From contig CALWKP010000150.1 in assembly GCA_944381295.1 (NCBI GenBank), forward strand, positions 1 to 6,376: 6,376 bases of DNA, written 5' to 3'. Made by a program: the position numbers and the translations under genes. This DNA comes from an uncultured Clostridia bacterium (GTDB lineage: Bacteria; Bacillota; Clostridia; Oscillospirales; Acutalibacteraceae). Below the pieces are notes generated by a model, which was given only the letters and a program-made list of their open reading frames with translations, was not told the origin of the DNA and ran no database searches. Shown piece after piece: positions 4,854 through 6,376 of this stretch (positions within the stretch are counted from its first letter, which is position 1; each line of letters opens with the position of its first letter).

Positions 4854-5411
4854 ATGACACAACAGGAAATTCTGGAAAAGCTCCGGGAAATGGGAGCGTA
4901 TAAAGCAGGATTCGTCCCGGTAAACAAAATCGTATTCGAACCGGAATTCCGAAAAATGTGCGAAAGCAATGCGTGCGGAATGTACGGCCGCAGCTGGATG
5001 TGCCCGCCGCATGTTGGACCGGTAGAAGAATTGATTGCCAAAGCCAAAGCGTATGATTGGGCACTGGTATATCAGGTAGTCGGGGAGCTGGAAGACAGCT
5101 ATGATTTTGAAGGTATGATGGAGACCGGAAAGCTTATGAACGAACTGACCCAGGCGGTACGCGAGGTGTTCCGGGAAACATTTGGGGAGGATACGCTGCA
5201 TTTAGGCGCCGGAGGATGCCGGTTATGCCCGGTGTGCGCAAAGCAGACCGAGGAACCCTGCCGGTTCCCGGACAAAGCTCTCGCATCGCTGGAAGCTTAT
5301 GGGGTAGCGGTATCGCAGCTCGCGCCGATGGCGGGAATGAAGTACATCAACGGACCGGATACAGTAACGTATTTTGGGGCGGTATTGTTTCATGGGGATT
5401 TGCCGGACTGA
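4854..5411 (+). CDS. DUF2284 cysteine-rich, predicted metal-binding protein (copy 1)
   Basis: A 185-residue protein of the DUF2284 family, annotated in general as predicted metal-binding with no established function. Seven cysteines lie in two groups: Cys36, 41 and 50 (MCESNACG, then WMCPPH) and Cys122, 125, 128 and 136 (GGCRLCPVC, then EPCRFPD). The second group resembles iron-sulfur ligand spacing. No signal peptide or membrane segment is seen, so it is probably cytoplasmic. I chose the ATG at 4854 because it aligns residue for residue with the start of the second copy (MTQQEIL and MTREELV). A GTG three codons earlier is possible, and the ribosome binding site (AGGATG) is weak and about 10 nt away. 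The gene begins some 50 nt after a terminator and is followed 21 nt later by its paralogue. Context next to a corrinoid protein and its reductive activator suggests a part in corrinoid redox upkeep or electron supply; this is inference. Confidence 0.85.
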   Translation: MTQQEILEKLREMGAYKAGFVPVNKIVFEPEFRKMCESNACGMYGRSWMCPPHVGPVEELIAKAKAYDWALVYQVVGELEDSYDFEGMMETGKLMNELTQAVREVFRETFGEDTLHLGAGGCRLCPVCAKQTEEPCRFPDKALASLEAYGVAVSQLAPMAGMKYINGPDTVTYFGAVLFHGDLPD

Positions 5412-5432
5412 GCGGCAGGAAGGAGAACTGTG

Positions 5433-6005
5433 ATGACACGGGAAGAACTGGTGCAGAAAGTGCTTTCTCTGGGCGCAGACCACGCAGGAATCGTTCCGGT
5501 TGACCAGGTACCGTTCCAGCCGGAATACCGCAAGATGTGCGAAAGCAACACTTGCGGAAGGTATGGGAAATACTGGAGCTGTCCGCCGGACATTGGTCCT
5601 GCGGAGGAACTGATCGCCAGGGCCAAGACCTATGGATGGGCGCTTGTTTATCAGACGATCGGCGAGCTGGAAGACAGTTTGGATATCGAAGGGATGCAGC
5701 GGGCAGGGGAACGCATGCGGGACATGACCTACCTGGTGCGGGAAGCTCTGGAGCCTGAGCTCGGACCGGGCGCGCTATACCTGGGCACCGGCGGATGTCC
5801 TTTATGTGAGGAATGTACACGCCCTTCCGGGGAGCCGTGCCGGTTTCCGGATAAAATCATTCCCTCTGTGTCGGCGTATGCGCTGGACATGTCACGTCTT
5901 GCCAAACGTGCGGGGATGTCCTATACCAACGGGACGAATACGGTCACTTATTTTGGCGTTGTATTTTTCTCAGAGAAAGGGGATTGCACAAAATGCCAAC
6001 CTTAA
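5433..6005 (+). CDS. DUF2284 cysteine-rich, predicted metal-binding protein (copy 2)
   Basis: A 190-residue paralogue of the preceding protein. By hand count the two align without gaps over 180 residues with about 99 identities (55%). All seven cysteines fall at the same positions (36, 41, 50, 122, 125, 128, 136), as do blocks such as CESN, GELEDS, EPCRFPDK and VTYFG. It differs by a short C-terminal tail ending GDCTKCQP, which adds a CxxC pair (Cys185 and Cys188) absent from copy 1. The ATG has AAGGAG 7 nt upstream; a GTG immediately before it is spaced less well. The end overlaps the activator start by 13 nt, and the CTKC tail is encoded in that overlap region, so the two genes are translationally coupled. 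Function is unknown. Tight coupling to the activator suggests it works with it, perhaps as an iron-sulfur or metal partner. Confidence 0.87.
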   Translation: MTREELVQKVLSLGADHAGIVPVDQVPFQPEYRKMCESNTCGRYGKYWSCPPDIGPAEELIARAKTYGWALVYQTIGELEDSLDIEGMQRAGERMRDMTYLVREALEPELGPGALYLGTGGCPLCEECTRPSGEPCRFPDKIIPSVSAYALDMSRLAKRAGMSYTNGTNTVTYFGVVFFSEKGDCTKCQP

Positions 6006-6376
6006 CGATCCTTTCCGGAAGCCGGGAAATACAGCTTTCCGTTGTGGAAGGAAGCCAGCTATCGGAGGCGTTGCGGCAAGGAGGATATCCGATGGACCTG
6101 CCCTGTGGAGGACAGGGACGCTGCGGGAAATGCCGCGTCACTGCACAGGGGAAGCTCTCCCCGCTGACAGAAGAAGAAAAACGTGTGCTCTCTTCCCAAG
6201 AGATTGATTTTGGAATCCGGCTCGCCTGCTGTACAAAAGTTCTGGGCGACGCGGAAGTCCGACTGGCAAACGCGGTGGACGGCGAACGGATCCGCGTCAA
6301 CGGGGTGACCAGGGAATTCCAAAGAGATCCGCTCTTTACCCGATACGGCGCTGCCATCGACATTGGAACGACAACG
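5993..6376 (+). CDS. RACo-like reductive activator of corrinoid proteins (partial, 3' end outside window)
   Basis: The first 128 residues of a larger protein, open at the window edge; family members are usually about 600 residues. Residues about 1-95 are a 2Fe-2S ferredoxin-type domain with CGGQGRCGKC (Cys38, 44, 47) and the fourth ligand in RLACC (Cys79 most likely, Cys80 next to it). After a linker, AAIDIGTTT at 120-128 is the first phosphate-binding motif of the ASKHA ATPase fold, exactly where the activator family places it. Such proteins use ATP to reduce corrinoid that has slipped to Co(II) back to active Co(I). The start ATG lies in the end of the preceding DUF2284 gene (13-nt overlap), with AAAGGGG about 10 nt upstream. 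The likely client is the corrinoid protein at 4067-4705. Confidence in family is high; the rest of the protein is not visible. Confidence 0.9.
   Translation, partial: MPTLTILSGSREIQLSVVEGSQLSEALRQGGYPMDLPCGGQGRCGKCRVTAQGKLSPLTEEEKRVLSSQEIDFGIRLACCTKVLGDAEVRLANAVDGERIRVNGVTREFQRDPLFTRYGAAIDIGTTT

Noticed and set aside
5430..5432. GTG start for DUF2284 copy 2
   Set aside because: It adds one residue with only 4 nt spacing; the adjacent ATG has ideal spacing from AAGGAG.
1..6376. CRISPR array, tRNA/rRNA, transposase or phage genes
   Set aside because: I looked for regular direct repeats, tRNA-like cloverleafs and mobile-element proteins on both strands and saw none.

Overview
The window looks like a chromosomal segment from an anaerobic Clostridia-type Firmicute, plausibly an Oscillospiraceae-like gut bacterium. 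The signs are strong AGGAGG-type ribosome binding sites, an S-layer-homology (SLH) surface protein, a corrinoid protein next to an ASKHA/2Fe-2S corrinoid activator, and a roughly balanced base composition. The taxonomic guess is inference from gene content only.

Left part, minus strand (1-3928). A promoter at 3900-3928 (TTGACG-N17-TATTTT) drives a PocR-type sensor/AraC-type regulator. Its stop overlaps the start of lspA (signal peptidase II), and lspA runs in frame, with no stop, into a nitroreductase. The nitroreductase keeps its own AGGAGG and ATG. The junction carries an A6 run, and one A fewer would restore a classic ATGA stop/start overlap. After the nitroreductase come about 400 non-coding bases with three strong inverted repeats. 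The last is a good minus-strand terminator abutting the promoter of a secreted SLH-domain protein. A further gene probably begins just past the left edge, judged by an AGGAGG at 11-16.

Right part, plus strand (about 3995-6376). Divergent from the regulator lies a corrinoid (cobalamin-binding) methyl carrier protein with codon use suggesting high expression. A strong hairpin terminator follows it, then two tandem, about 55% identical DUF2284 cysteine-rich proteins, and then the first 128 residues of a reductive activator of corrinoid proteins (RACo-like: N-terminal 2Fe-2S domain, then the start of the ASKHA ATPase).

How they may work together: the layout is that of an inducible corrinoid-dependent methyl-transfer (demethylation) locus. 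The PocR/AraC protein would sense a small substrate and activate the divergent promoter. The corrinoid protein would carry the methyl group on Co, and the RACo-like protein would reduce inactivated Co(II) back to Co(I) using ATP and electrons from its 2Fe-2S cluster. The paired DUF2284 proteins are of unknown function but sit in the same unit as the activator and conserve seven cysteines, so an electron-transfer or metal/corrinoid-handling role is a reasonable hypothesis. No substrate-specific methyltransferase is in the window; it may lie beyond the right edge. The most unusual items are the DUF2284 pair with RACo, the lspA-nitroreductase fusion, and the cysteine-rich PocR domain.
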